A program made the translations under genes and the position numbers. 64,000 nt of DNA. It comes from Rhodococcus sp. AW25M09. Lineage in GTDB: Bacteria; Actinomycetota; Actinomycetes; Mycobacteriales; Mycobacteriaceae. The stretch covers positions 62,001-126,000 of the forward strand of contig NZ_CAPS01000009.1 in NCBI RefSeq assembly GCF_000333955.1. The letters are read 5' to 3'. The notes below the pieces were generated by a model that saw nothing but the letters and a program-made list of their open reading frames with translations, did not search any database and was not told where the DNA came from. Below, piece after piece: positions 52,540 through 61,906 of this stretch (its first letter is position 1; the number at the start of each line of letters is the position of its first letter).

Positions 52540-53846
52540 TCGATCACCTCGGGCGTCACCAGACCCGTGACCGGGTTGACTGCACCGTCGATGTCGACCG
52601 AACTCACCTGCTCGCCTGTCGCGGCATCGAATCCGACCAGCTTCTGCGGTGCTACGCCGTCGACCTCGGCTCCGTCGCCCAGCACGTAGAACGTGCCGCC
52701 GTCGACACTGAACGCCATCGACGAGAAGCTCTCGATTCCGATGTCCGCCAACGTCAACGAACGAACGGGGGCAAGATTCGAGGCATCGGACAGCACAACT
52801 TTGGCCACCGAACCCCCTCGTGCCGAGTGCGGATGGATGATGCTGTCGGTGTAGGTGATGGCCAGCCGCGAGGCGTCGGCATTGATGACGTTCTCCGCGA
52901 AACGCCCCGACGGATCACCGGCATTTCCGATCGGCTCCACAGTCTCGGTGGGGAGTCCGTTGGAGAAGTCGAAGACGAACACGTCGCCGGTCGCACCGAC
53001 GAGCAACGCCTTCTTCGCTTCCTCCGCGAACGTCGTCTTCCGGTTGCTGACGAAATCGTCCGTGAGGACCTTCTCGCGGCCCACCTCGGTCGGTACGCCA
53101 TCGTCACCGACGTTGATGTGCAACAGTTCCCGGGTGTCCTCGCACACGCTGTAGAGGTCATGGCCGACCATCCAGGTGAACGGCCCGCAACCGACGATGC
53201 GAAGTGCACCCGATTCCTCGCCTGCCTCGAGGTCCACGACGCGAATGCCGTAGAGACCGTCGTCCCAGCTGACGAAGTACTTACCGTCCGAGGTCACCGC
53301 ATTCGATCCTTCACGCGAGTGCACTCGCGCCACATCCGGTAGTTCCGCTTCCTTCGGTTCGAGCAGGTTTCCCGAATAGGTGCTGACGGTGAAGTCCGCG
53401 GCCCCTCGCGACCCGCGTGGTCGCCAGACCTCGGCTGCGAGAATGGCCGGGTCACTGCTCGTCTCGCCGACGAACCCGTGTACCACCGGATCCCAGATTC
53501 CCGCCCCGACGGTCACGCGCGTCGTGACCTTGCCCGTCGCAGGATCGATTGCATTGACGGTCATTTCGAGCTTGCCGAAGCCGCCTTCGATGCCGAGTAG
53601 CTGGTCTGCACCGATCGGGGTGATCTCTCCGACGTGGAGCGGTTCGGGAATCTCGCCGGTGATCTCCTGATCCTGATCACCGAGACCGATTCCCTCGCCG
53701 GGCGCGGTGAAGTCGACGGAAGGGTAGGTGACCTCGGTCGAGGAGGCCGAGTCCTCGGTGTCCCCGCTCGAACTGCACGATGTCAGGGCCAGCAGCGCCG
53801 CCAAGGGTGCGACGGTGAGAGCCGCAGCGCGGCGTGTCCGTGTCAC
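52536..53846 (-). CDS. mauB: Methylamine dehydrogenase heavy-chain-like beta-propeller lipoprotein
   Basis: About 436 residues: lipobox LLALTSC (Cys24), then repeated beta-propeller blades such as MTVNAIDPATGKVTTRVTVG, VTSDGKYFVSWDDGLYGIRVVDLEAG, LLVGATGDVFVFDFSNGLP and MAFSVDGGTFYVLGDGAEVDG. The position directly after the TTQ light chain, with a GTGA overlap and an AAGGTAGG ribosome site, identifies it as the partner heavy chain, normally about 385 residues. Sequence alone would only say propeller, hence moderate confidence in the symbol. The lipid anchor would hold the dehydrogenase at the outer face of the membrane. Confidence 0.78.
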   Translation of the reverse strand: MTRTRRAAALTVAPLAALLALTSCSSSGDTEDSASSTEVTYPSVDFTAPGEGIGLGDQDQEITGEIPEPLHVGEITPIGADQLLGIEGGFGKLEMTVNAIDPATGKVTTRVTVGAGIWDPVVHGFVGETSSDPAILAAEVWRPRGSRGAADFTVSTYSGNLLEPKEAELPDVARVHSREGSNAVTSDGKYFVSWDDGLYGIRVVDLEAGEESGALRIVGCGPFTWMVGHDLYSVCEDTRELLHINVGDDGVPTEVGREKVLTDDFVSNRKTTFAEEAKKALLVGATGDVFVFDFSNGLPTETVEPIGNAGDPSGRFAENVINADASRLAITYTDSIIHPHSARGGSVAKVVLSDASNLAPVRSLTLADIGIESFSSMAFSVDGGTFYVLGDGAEVDGVAPQKLVGFDAATGEQVSSVDIDGAVNPVTGLVTPEVIE

Positions 53847-54550
53847 GAGCCGGCACCTACCTTCGGGCGAGCGGCGGGACGGGCCTGGCAGTCCGCGCCG
53901 ATGATCGGGGCCATGGTGCAGGTGTACGCCTGCGATTCATCGGAGACGCACCAGATGATCTCTTGGTCGTAGCTGCCGCTGACCGGGTTGTACATCGTGG
54001 CCTGCATGTCGGGCTCGCCACAGAACGAGTTGGAACAACTCGGTGCGCCGCAGCAGTCGTAGTAGGCGATGAGATACGTCTTACCGTCGGCGGGGTTGGT
54101 GCAGCACCCGACCCAGAATTCGGCTCCGGGTTTGGACCCTGGTGCACAGGTGGTCAATCCACCCCCTTCGCATGCAGCGCAGGAGGTTCCGTCCATGCTG
54201 CACCAGCGCCAGTAGTCGCACTCGGCGGGATTGCTACCGTCGTACTCCGGCACCTGAGGTTCGGGTGCCTCGGCCGCGGGCGCCTCCTGAGCGTAGGCCC
54301 GGGAGACCGGAAGAGCGCTCACCACAGCCACACCCGAGGCACCCAGCGTCCATCGGCCAATCTTCGAGATCATGGATCGGCGCGAAACACGTTCGGACAG
54401 TTTGCGTCCCGATCGGCTCGCGAAACTACCTCCGCCTCCGGCCATCCATTCGGCCTGCTCGGCCACTGTCTTCTCGTCGACCGGATATCGCTGCTCGGTG
54501 CTACCCGCATGCGCATCGTGGGGATCGTGGGGATGTGCGTGATTGTCCAT
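53843..54550 (-). CDS. mauA: Methylamine dehydrogenase light chain (TTQ subunit)
   Basis: About 235 residues: a long N-terminal region with twin arginine (SRRSMISKIG, Arg57-58) and AYA cleavage site, then a cysteine-rich domain aligning with the known light chain: CDYWRWCSMDG, GGLTTCAPGSKPGAEFWVGCC, YLIAYYDCCG and EIIWCVSD. Trp146 and Trp200 take the places of the two tryptophans that form tryptophan tryptophylquinone, and Asp165 that of the essential aspartate. It deaminates a primary amine oxidatively, giving aldehyde and ammonia; the true amine is unknown. ATG 54550 has GGAGAGC upstream. It overlaps the heavy-chain gene, and MauD/MauE genes lie upstream. Confidence 0.95.
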   Translation of the reverse strand: MDNHAHPHDPHDAHAGSTEQRYPVDEKTVAEQAEWMAGGGGSFASRSGRKLSERVSRRSMISKIGRWTLGASGVAVVSALPVSRAYAQEAPAAEAPEPQVPEYDGSNPAECDYWRWCSMDGTSCAACEGGGLTTCAPGSKPGAEFWVGCCTNPADGKTYLIAYYDCCGAPSCSNSFCGEPDMQATMYNPVSGSYDQEIIWCVSDESQAYTCTMAPIIGADCQARPAARPKVGAGS

Positions 54551-54585
54551 GTGCTCTCCGATGTGTGGAAGGGATACGGGTGGGA

Positions 54586-55200
54586 CTACGCAGCGCCTGC
54601 ATGATTCCGGGCGGCCTGGGTGTGCAGGTGTTGCAGCGAGGGCGTGCCGGATTCCAATGCGTTGAGCAGACTTTCGACCTGCGCCATGTGATTGCACAGG
54701 CCCTTTGCCTTGATCTTGCCGTGCTCGTCGAGAATGACGCCGAACGGCGTGGTGCCGATCTGGTACGCGATTCCCACGTCCCGACCGTCGACGTAACTCA
54801 GCTCGGAGCCGAGGCCTGCACCCGAGAGGAACTCCGCGTGTTCGGCTGCGGTGCCGTCGGAGATCATGACGATGTCGAGGTCTCCTTCGCCCTTGGCCAT
54901 CGACTTCATCCCTGGCAGCAGGGATTTGCAGGTGGAGCAGCCGGGAGCAGTGAACAGCAGCAACTGCGGCCGCTCACGATGACCGCCGACGCTGACGGTG
55001 CGACCCACATGGTCGGTCAGGCCCTGGAAGCTCGGTCCTGCCTGCTCGATCTTCGGGCCGGTATCCATCATCCGCGCCCCGAGTGGCCCCAAACGTACTT
55101 GCACTCGGCCGATTTCGCGGGCCAGCCCGAGAATCATGAGCAGGAGCCCGGCTACGGCCACGGTGAGGACGAGAACCATGGTCACGAGAAATACAGTCAT
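54586..55200 (-). CDS. mauD: Thioredoxin-like membrane-anchored maturation protein MauD
   Basis: About 204 residues: one N-terminal helix (VTMVLVLTVAVAGLLLMILGL), then a thioredoxin fold with LLFTAPGCSTCKSLLPG (CxxC at Cys88/Cys91) and the cis-Pro loop IGTTPFGVILDEHGKIKAKG. MauD is needed to form the six disulfides of the light chain. Position directly before mauA and after mauE matches the known order. GAAAGG precedes the ATG. Confidence 0.92.
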   Translation of the reverse strand: MTVFLVTMVLVLTVAVAGLLLMILGLAREIGRVQVRLGPLGARMMDTGPKIEQAGPSFQGLTDHVGRTVSVGGHRERPQLLLFTAPGCSTCKSLLPGMKSMAKGEGDLDIVMISDGTAAEHAEFLSGAGLGSELSYVDGRDVGIAYQIGTTPFGVILDEHGKIKAKGLCNHMAQVESLLNALESGTPSLQHLHTQAARNHAGAA

Positions 55201-55224
55201 CGATGTGCCTTTCGGAACGAGAGA

Positions 55225-55806
55225 TCAGTAGCGGCTGGTGGACGAGATGGCGCGAAGCTCGATTGCGGCGTTGGTGAGGTAGTCGTCGATCGGGCGTCGG
55301 CCGAACGACATCACCGAGCGGGCGTAGACCCCGACGCAGACGAGTGCGACGACGAACAGACCGACTCCGGTACCGGCGATGCGGTCGAACGTGCCTATGT
55401 CGGGAGTAAGGATGACGGTGGCGGCGAGCACCGCGAACGACGCTGCGCGGGCCGAGTGCCACCACCCGATGTGGGCGATCTCCTCACCCCCTGCCGAGAA
55501 TGCGAAGCATCCACAGTCGAGGTCCCGGCGGCCACGGAGCAGGTTGATCGTCAATCCGGCGAAGAAGGCGAGAAACATCGCCGACGCGACCGCGCCGGTC
55601 ACCACCGGAGCGACCCCGAGGATCAACCCGACACCGAGCACGATTTCCAGCCAGGGCAGGACTCGACCGACGATCACGGCCACCCGATCGGGAAGCAACC
55701 GATACCCCCGCACGGCACGAACCATTCGCGGGTTGTCACCGACCTTCGGTATCCCCGCCACCAACAGGACTGCGCCGACAACGCACGATACGACTGCCCA
55801 GAGCAT
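55225..55806 (-). CDS. mauE: MauE-type membrane protein
   Basis: About 193 residues with four to five membrane helices: VVSCVVGAVLLVAGIPKV, VLPWLEIVLGVGLILG, ASAMFLAFFAGLTINLLRG, and a DLDCGCF motif (Cys98, Cys100) as in MauE/DoxX-like methylamine utilisation proteins, which supply reducing equivalents for light-chain disulfide formation. First gene of the operon. An ATG at 55806 with AGGA upstream is preferred; a TTG lies two codons earlier. The promoter must be in the gap up to 56131, shared with the permease gene. Confidence 0.88.
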   Translation of the reverse strand: MLWAVVSCVVGAVLLVAGIPKVGDNPRMVRAVRGYRLLPDRVAVIVGRVLPWLEIVLGVGLILGVAPVVTGAVASAMFLAFFAGLTINLLRGRRDLDCGCFAFSAGGEEIAHIGWWHSARAASFAVLAATVILTPDIGTFDRIAGTGVGLFVVALVCVGVYARSVMSFGRRPIDDYLTNAAIELRAISSTSRY

Positions 55807-56131
55807 CGCCAAGTCCTCACCTCATTCGCCTCACGCCGTCCGTCGCTCGGTCGGCTGATACGAACTATGCGAGGTGGATGCGTCGGCGGCGCTTCTCCTG
55901 AGTTACATACGCGGCGACGTCATGTGATGACACGAAAGGGCGATCACTGCTGGTCAGTGGCTTGAGGTGCATCAATCTGTGCGACAGATCACTGAATTTC
56001 GAGCGTTCGGCTCGATTTTGGATCGCCGATTCTCACTTGAAGTACCAACGTGTGAAACCACCGAAACACGGAAGAAACCACCGCGTCGTACCTTGTGTTT
56101 CTCAGCCGTCTCCATTCCAGCCAGGATGATG
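55807..56131. other. Divergent promoter region between the mau-type operon and the permease gene
   Basis: About 325 bases without a convincing gene. The small palindrome CACTGCTGGTCAGTG lies near 55947-55961 and could be a regulator site. No -35/-10 pair could be assigned with confidence. Confidence 0.4.
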
Positions 56132-57631
56132 ATGAACACCAGCGCACTGCGTGCCGCCCTCGAACAAGCCGCACTGACCGAGCGGCCCCTCAACCCTGTG
56201 TACTCGCCGTTGAGCGCACTCGGGCGCAAGCAGCTGACGCCCGTCGATCTACTGGGCCAATCGATGTCGACGATGGCACCCGCGACGTGCATGGTGTTCA
56301 TCGCTCTGTGGATGTCGTCGGCCGACGTGGGTGGGGCCGGGCTACTGGGCATCATCGGTGCCACGATCGTGATGACACTCGTCGCATTGTGCGTACGACA
56401 GTTCACGCTCAGACTGGCGGCATCGGGCTCGCTGTACAGCTTCGTTGCGCACGGTCTGGGAAAACGGGCGACCTTGACGGCCGGGGCAGTATTGCTCTTC
56501 GCCTATGTGGGCGTGTCGATTTCGGTCCTGTCGAATGCGGGCGCGAACCTCGTCAAGGTCGCCGACGTAGCGGGGGTACATCTCGGCAGTGGGTCGGTGA
56601 ACATCGCCAGCATCCTCGTCGCGCTGCTCGTCGTCGCGATCGCAGTCAGGGGGGTGCGCTTGGCAAGCCGGACCATCCTCGTCATCGAAATCTGCACTCT
56701 CTGCCTCATCACCGTGCTCTTGATGCGCGCACCGGTCGCCGTGACCGCGATCGACCCCTCGACCACCGCACCGATCGGTTTCGTTCTGTTCCTGACGATG
56801 CAAACCGTTCTCAGCCTGGCCGGCTTCGAAAGTGCCGCATTCTTCGGCCCCGAGGCCCGAACACCCCTGCGCTCGGTGTCGCGAACAGTGCTGCTGTCAC
56901 CGATCCTCGTCGGGGCGCTCTACGTGTTCGCCGGCTGGGCCGGGATGACCGGTCACGCAGGAACACTGATCGGCGCCTACTTCAACGGCGTCGATTCGGG
57001 CGCGAGCCTACCTCTCGTCATGGCCGTCAACATCGGTGTCTGCTCGTCGTGGATTGCCTCGACCCTGGGTTTCGCGCAGGCCGGCTCGCGGTTGCTGTTT
57101 TCGATGAGCGTCGAGAAGATCGTCCCCAGCTTTCTCGATCGCGTCCATCCTCGTTTCCGGACGCCATGGGCGGGAGTCGCGCTCTTCGTCGGCGTGTCCT
57201 TGATCGGTTCGTTGTGGCACAACCCCCATCACGCGACCGACAACTACGACGTCGTGGTCGAAATGGCGCTCGTCCTCGCTTACACGATGGTCTCGATTGC
57301 CGCTCTACGATTTCTCGGCCGCATTTCCGAGCACACCGTCTGGACGCGGATGTTCGGATTGTGTGCGGCTGCAGCCGGGTCCGGAGTGTTGGTCTTCGCC
57401 GTCCTCGACACTGTCCGCTCGGGGGCCTGGGGATATCTCGCGTGGATCGTGGCGCTCGGAGCGTCGGGCACGATCTGGTATTGGTTCCTGTGGCGATTTC
57501 GGCCCGAGAGCATCGACGCCATCGGGGTATTCGACAGTGTCGAAACGGCCGATCTGTTACCAGGATCGGCCGACCTGGAGATGAGCGCAGCAGGAAAACC
57601 TGTTCTGACTCCTCCTCATCGCGGGGGGTAA
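56132..57631 (+). CDS. APC-superfamily amino acid/amine permease
   Basis: About 499 residues with twelve hydrophobic helices. LTPVDLLGQSMSTMAPATCMVFIALWM at helix 1, SGSLYSFVAHGLGKRATLTAGAVLLFAYVG, and VLSLAGFESAAFFGPEARTPLRSVSRTVL (the GFE/EA-P region of APC transporters) are diagnostic. Three consecutive ATG codons (56126-56134) follow AGCCAGG; the third has the best spacing. Divergent from the amine dehydrogenase operon, so import of an amine or of a product is a possibility. The IclR gene starts a few bases after its stop and is probably co-transcribed. Confidence 0.88.
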   Translation: MNTSALRAALEQAALTERPLNPVYSPLSALGRKQLTPVDLLGQSMSTMAPATCMVFIALWMSSADVGGAGLLGIIGATIVMTLVALCVRQFTLRLAASGSLYSFVAHGLGKRATLTAGAVLLFAYVGVSISVLSNAGANLVKVADVAGVHLGSGSVNIASILVALLVVAIAVRGVRLASRTILVIEICTLCLITVLLMRAPVAVTAIDPSTTAPIGFVLFLTMQTVLSLAGFESAAFFGPEARTPLRSVSRTVLLSPILVGALYVFAGWAGMTGHAGTLIGAYFNGVDSGASLPLVMAVNIGVCSSWIASTLGFAQAGSRLLFSMSVEKIVPSFLDRVHPRFRTPWAGVALFVGVSLIGSLWHNPHHATDNYDVVVEMALVLAYTMVSIAALRFLGRISEHTVWTRMFGLCAAAAGSGVLVFAVLDTVRSGAWGYLAWIVALGASGTIWYWFLWRFRPESIDAIGVFDSVETADLLPGSADLEMSAAGKPVLTPPHRGG

Positions 57632-57636
57632 CCGTG

Positions 57637-58404
57637 GTGACCGAACGACACGATACGCGCCGGGGTGGATCGGGAACGGGGTTCGGGGGACAACAGCCGA
57701 AGGCTGTACAGAAGGCTTTGGCCATGTTGGAAGCGGTGGCGTACCTGGGCGCCGGCGCGACTGCGAAACAGATTGCAGCGCATACGCAAGTACCGCCTGC
57801 CACCGCCTACCGCATGCTCAATTTCCTGGTGGCCGACGGCTTCTTGGTGCGAATACCGGACCTGTCGGGTTTCGCCCTGGGGCAACGCACATCCGAATTG
57901 GCCTATGCAGCATCGGATTCTGCACATGTTCGCACAGTCGACGAGGTTCTCGGTGCCATGCGCAGCGAGACGCGTCATGGACTCTACGTCGCCTCGTTCC
58001 GTGGCGGCACCGTGCGCATGGTCGATATGGATCCCGACCACGAGGTCGTCTCGGCACCGACGATCATGCGCAATCCCCATGCCCACGCCGTCGGGAAACT
58101 GATGCTCGCATACACACCACGGACGGTCGAGACGCTCGAACTGCGGGCGGTCACCGCTCACACCCTCGTCGACGACCGCTCCCTCCATGCCGACCTGGCG
58201 CGAATCCTCGCCACCGGAGTGTCGTTCGAGGACGAGGAATCGCGGATCGGCCGCGCCGTCCTGGCCGTACCGATACGCGCGCGCGGTGCCGATGTCGTCG
58301 GCGGCCTGTGCCTTCAAGGAATCGCGGGCAGAGTATCGCCGGCCAATTCCGAACTGCTCGACTTCCTGGTACAGGGGGCCAAGGACTTGGAAGGATTGCT
58401 TTAG
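57637..58404 (+). CDS. IclR family transcriptional regulator
   Basis: About 255 residues: winged helix-turn-helix AVQKALAMLEAVAYLGAGATAKQIAAHTQVPPATAYRMLNFLVADGFLVR, followed by the IclR effector domain (VASFRGGTVRMVDMDP, HAVGKLMLAYTP, DDEESRIGRAVLAVPIRARGADVVGGLCLQG). GTG at 57637 (or 57634) follows a GGGGGG run. It lies five bases behind the permease stop and before a BASS-family carrier, so it probably controls one or both, and perhaps the mau-type operon. Confidence 0.92.
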   Translation: MTERHDTRRGGSGTGFGGQQPKAVQKALAMLEAVAYLGAGATAKQIAAHTQVPPATAYRMLNFLVADGFLVRIPDLSGFALGQRTSELAYAASDSAHVRTVDEVLGAMRSETRHGLYVASFRGGTVRMVDMDPDHEVVSAPTIMRNPHAHAVGKLMLAYTPRTVETLELRAVTAHTLVDDRSLHADLARILATGVSFEDEESRIGRAVLAVPIRARGADVVGGLCLQGIAGRVSPANSELLDFLVQGAKDLEGLL

Positions 58405-58481
58405 CGTCGGTACCGACCCGGAGTCGATCATGGGCCCGATAGTCTCCTGAGACTGCACCCCAACACCGACGGAGACTCCAC

Positions 58482-59459
58482 ATGCCCCAGCTGAAAGCCG
58501 TCAGCGAGTTCACCGGCAAGTGGTTTGCCCTGATCGTCCTGGCCGCCGGAGCACTTGCCCTGATCACCCCCGACACGTTCAGTGGCGGCACCGCGGCCGT
58601 GCCGTGGCTGCTCTCGATCATCATGCTCGGCATGGGAATGACGTTGCGGCTCTCCGATTTCGCCGTGGTGGCGAAGCGACCTTGGGCTCTGCTGCTCGGC
58701 GTTGCCGCCCAGTTCGTCGTGATGCCGCTACTCGGGCTCGGAATTGCCAACCTGCTCGGTCTCTCTGCTGCACTGACCGCGGGAATGGTGTTGGTCGGCT
58801 CCGCTCCGGGCGGTACGGCGTCCAATGTCATGGTCTACCTGGCCAAAGGTGATACGGCGCTGTCGGTGGCGATGACGTCGGTATCGACGCTGCTCGCACC
58901 GATCCTCACTCCACTGTTGGTGCTGTGGCTCGCCGGTGAGTACCTGCCGGTCGACGCGGGCGGACTGTTCGTCTCGATCCTGAAAATCGTGCTGGTGCCC
59001 GTCGTACTGGGAGTTGTTCTGCGGCTGCTGTTTCCCACGATCATCAACCGCATGCTCGACGCCTTACCGCTGATCTCGGTCGCCGGAATCACCGCCGTCG
59101 TCGTCCTCGTCGTGGCGGCCAGCGCATCGACACTACTGTCGATCGGTGCGCTCATCGTGCTGGCCGTCGTGCTGCACAATTCGCTCGGACTCGCCGTCGG
59201 GTACGGCATCGGCAAGGCCTGCGGACTCGATGCCGCCAGCCGACGCGCGATCAGCATCGAGGTGGGAATGCAGAACTCCGGACTGGCCGCAGCTCTTGCG
59301 TCGGTACATTTCAGCCCCGCGGCCGCCTTGCCCGCAGCAATCTTCTCGGTGTGGCACAACGTATCGGGATCACTTCTGGCCAGCTACTGGTCTCGTCGAT
59401 CCACCGAACCGAAGCAGGCCGAACGCGAGGCAGAGTCGGCACCCGCAACGGACTCCTGA
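58482..59459 (+). CDS. Bile acid:sodium symporter family (BASS) carrier
   Basis: About 325 residues and nine to ten helices. WLLSIIMLGMGMTLRLSDF, VGSAPGGTASNVMVYLAKGDTALSVAMTSVSTLLAP and SIEVGMQNSGLAAALAS are the characteristic BASS motifs, the last two holding the sodium- and substrate-binding crossover segments. Bacterial members carry organic acids such as pantoate or pyruvate-type compounds; the substrate here is not evident. GGAG lies near the ATG. It follows the IclR gene by 77 bases. Confidence 0.92.
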   Translation: MPQLKAVSEFTGKWFALIVLAAGALALITPDTFSGGTAAVPWLLSIIMLGMGMTLRLSDFAVVAKRPWALLLGVAAQFVVMPLLGLGIANLLGLSAALTAGMVLVGSAPGGTASNVMVYLAKGDTALSVAMTSVSTLLAPILTPLLVLWLAGEYLPVDAGGLFVSILKIVLVPVVLGVVLRLLFPTIINRMLDALPLISVAGITAVVVLVVAASASTLLSIGALIVLAVVLHNSLGLAVGYGIGKACGLDAASRRAISIEVGMQNSGLAAALASVHFSPAAALPAAIFSVWHNVSGSLLASYWSRRSTEPKQAEREAESAPATDS

Positions 59460-59523
59460 CGTGGGAGGATTGTCCGGTCCACAAGTTGCAGCGCAACCGA
59501 GCTCGATGAAGGGTGGGAGCATC

Positions 59524-59943
59524 ATGACCAGTCCCGTTGTCCAGGGAAACGCGATGAAGCGCCGCAATCCCGTCGTCGTGTGGATTCTGCTGCCGCTCAT
59601 CACGTTGGGCATCTACCACTTCGTCTGGTACTACCTCATTCACCGCGAGATGGCCGACTTCAACCGCCGCAAGCCCGATGCACCTGTCGCCGGGCCGCTG
59701 CTGGTTCTACTGCTACTGGGCTGGACCGTCATCGCGCCGCTGATCAGCTACTTCAACACCGGAAACCGCATCGCCGACGCCCAACGCGCCGCCGGCCTCC
59801 AGCCGACCTGCAGCTCGGTCGTCGGTCTTCTGCTCACCTTCGTCTTCGGTCTCCAAAGCCTCTACTACCAAATGGAACTGAACAAAATCACGGCACGCTA
59901 CGACGACGTCGAGCCGGGAACCGTAGTGCCGCTCGCTGCGTAG
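59524..59943 (+). CDS. DUF4234-type small membrane protein
   Basis: About 139 residues. KRRNPVVVWILLPLITLGIYHFVWYYLIHREMADF is the typical DUF4234 opening (helix followed by a WY..N/R segment), with three to four helices in total (LLVLLLLGWTVIAPLISYFNTG, SVVGLLLTFVFGLQSLYYQMELN). Function of the family is unknown. GGGTGGGAG precedes the ATG; the same frame is open far upstream but only as antisense/alternate-frame reading of the symporter gene. Confidence 0.8.
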   Translation: MTSPVVQGNAMKRRNPVVVWILLPLITLGIYHFVWYYLIHREMADFNRRKPDAPVAGPLLVLLLLGWTVIAPLISYFNTGNRIADAQRAAGLQPTCSSVVGLLLTFVFGLQSLYYQMELNKITARYDDVEPGTVVPLAA

Positions 59944-60007
59944 GTGTCGACCTCGAGCCCCAGGTGGCCCTTCCGCGATCACGTCGGCAAACGATGGCAT
60001 CACGTGG

Positions 60008-61825
60008 TCATATTTTGTATCTCTTGATCTTTCGGTACAGAGACGACCGTGCTATACCGAGATTCTTGGCCGCTCGAACCCTGTTTCCTTCACACTCTTC
60101 CAAGCTCTTGACTATCGCTTCTCGCTCCAAAGATTCGAGAACCCCCGATGCGGAAGTCGATGGGTTGCTCACCTCGTCAGGGAGATCCACCACCCTGATA
60201 GCTTCGGAAGATTGATTGTGTAGACATTCCGAAAGCACAAGGCGCAGCTCCGCAAGATTACCCGGCCAGGAGTAGTCGGCGAATCTCACGACAACATCGT
60301 TGTCGATTCTCGACACTGCACCGTTCGACATCTCCCTCAACATTTCGCCGGCAAGACGAGGGAGCTCCGCGGTACGGTGCCGCAGCGGAGGGATGTGTAG
60401 AGAGTGTGCGAACAGGGGAAGCAACGAGTTGAACGGCAGGGCCCCCCGATCACCCTCGTCCCCCGACTCCCCTGCAATCACACCGATTCCGACCAAGTTG
60501 TTCTCGCCATCGAGATACTCGAAAAGCTCTCGGATCACCACTATTTCGTCGGCAATCAGGTACTCCGGTCCTTGGATCAGTAGATACACAGGGGAACCAC
60601 TGCCGCACGTCACAATCTTTCGTTCCACAGCGGACCGATCGAACCCTGTCTCGACAAAGACCACCTCGACATCGTCGTAAACATCATGAACAGCACCGAT
60701 GATCGAAGTGGCCTTCCCCACCCCGTCCTCACCGCTGATGATCAGCGATTCCCGCCTTTCGACAGCCTCGCGCACCAGATTGCTGTACCGGTTCCACGTC
60801 GGGATCGACAACTGCTGCAGCGCGGGCCTTCGCAAGGGCTCATTTTCTGCCGGCTGATGAGACGACATCGAGAGAGTCGAATTGTCATCGATTACTTTCA
60901 CTGCTCCGCTGGGCGTGCAATCGAGAATCGACACGGCTACACCTATGACAGAGCTGCCCGAAGATATTCTCGTGGTCTTCATCCTGACTACACGTCGTGC
61001 AGAAATCTCTATTTCTTCTGTCGTTTTCTGCGCCCGCTCGGCCAGATACAACGCGTGTTGGACTATGGACCGCTGCTCGTCGGCATCGAATATCATCTGC
61101 GCTTTACTGGTGCAGATCAGTACATTCTTTCCCGCGACGATTACGGGTACTCGAGACTTGGCCTCCATCTTCGTGAATGCATCGAACAGGACACGCTGAT
61201 TGAGTTCTCGATCGCGAAGTAGTGCGCCTTCGATAGTCGATGCAGCGGACCGGACGAAACTGTGCAGCAGAGGGCTCGAATGCTCGACCAAGCACGTCAA
61301 ATCCAGCACACCCTCGATATGGCCGGACAGCGGATCTCGGATCGGCGCACCCGAGCACGAGTACCTGTGAAAGCGCTCGTGAAAGTGCGAGGCACCGACG
61401 ATATGAACCGAACACCCCGACTCGAGGACAGTGCCGACACCGTTGGTTCCCACTTCGCCTTCTGCATAGCTGAAGCCCGGAGAGAGCGAAATCGAATCGA
61501 CCAGCGAACCGATCGAGGAATTGGTGTCCAGTCGCGAGAGCACACGCCCTTTGTTGTCCGACACCGCGACGCTCAACGGCACGTCCTCGGTGTACTCGAT
61601 CAGCTTTTCCAGGACCGGACGGGCGTAGTGGACCAGCCTCGACGCCACATCGACGTCGGCGATGTACCGAATGTCGCCCCCTTCGGGCGAAACGCCGGCG
61701 GCCTGTGATCGACGCCAGGAAGCAGCAACGAACTCCTCCGAACCACCTGTCCATCCGTCTTTCCTGCCGAGCCGCAGGCGAGTAGGTGCGTTGTTCGAGT
61801 CGACATCGTCGGCAATCCCCATCAT
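60008..61825 (-). CDS. AcoR/AcxR-like regulator with degenerate AAA domain and Fis-type HTH
   Basis: About 605 residues: GAF-type sensor (VPLSVAVSDNKGRVLSRLDTN, GEVGTNGVGTVLESG, YSCSGAPIRDPLSGHIEGVLDLT), an AAA-like region with Walker A SGEDGVGKAT, IPPLRHRTAELPRLAGEML, YSWPGNLAELRLVLSECL, and C-terminal Fis-type HTH LEECEGNRVRAAKNLGIARSSLYRKIKRY. The GAFTGA loop that contacts sigma-54 is missing and Walker B is replaced (VYLLIQGPEYL), as expected in actinobacteria, which lack sigma-54. Start 61825 has GGAGG five bases upstream; 61837, 61891 and 61936 are alternatives. Divergent from the carboxylase-like gene, which it probably regulates. Confidence 0.85.
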   Translation of the reverse strand: MMGIADDVDSNNAPTRLRLGRKDGWTGGSEEFVAASWRRSQAAGVSPEGGDIRYIADVDVASRLVHYARPVLEKLIEYTEDVPLSVAVSDNKGRVLSRLDTNSSIGSLVDSISLSPGFSYAEGEVGTNGVGTVLESGCSVHIVGASHFHERFHRYSCSGAPIRDPLSGHIEGVLDLTCLVEHSSPLLHSFVRSAASTIEGALLRDRELNQRVLFDAFTKMEAKSRVPVIVAGKNVLICTSKAQMIFDADEQRSIVQHALYLAERAQKTTEEIEISARRVVRMKTTRISSGSSVIGVAVSILDCTPSGAVKVIDDNSTLSMSSHQPAENEPLRRPALQQLSIPTWNRYSNLVREAVERRESLIISGEDGVGKATSIIGAVHDVYDDVEVVFVETGFDRSAVERKIVTCGSGSPVYLLIQGPEYLIADEIVVIRELFEYLDGENNLVGIGVIAGESGDEGDRGALPFNSLLPLFAHSLHIPPLRHRTAELPRLAGEMLREMSNGAVSRIDNDVVVRFADYSWPGNLAELRLVLSECLHNQSSEAIRVVDLPDEVSNPSTSASGVLESLEREAIVKSLEECEGNRVRAAKNLGIARSSLYRKIKRYKI

Positions 61826-61906
61826 GGCGTCCTCCATTCCACGGGCCTGCTTCTGCACCGCAACGCAGCAGACACTCGGTCTTACTTCCATACAACACCT
61901 CGATGC

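Noticed and set aside
54142-55965. Long open frame of about 600 codons on the plus strand
   Set aside because: It is antisense to mauA, mauD and mauE, whose proteins have clear family motifs; the antisense reading is Arg/His/Pro-rich without any motif.
56095-58404. A single large protein of about 770 residues fused to an IclR domain
   Set aside because: The first two thirds are an out-of-frame shadow of the permease; only the last 255 codons are real, with their own GTG and ribosome site.
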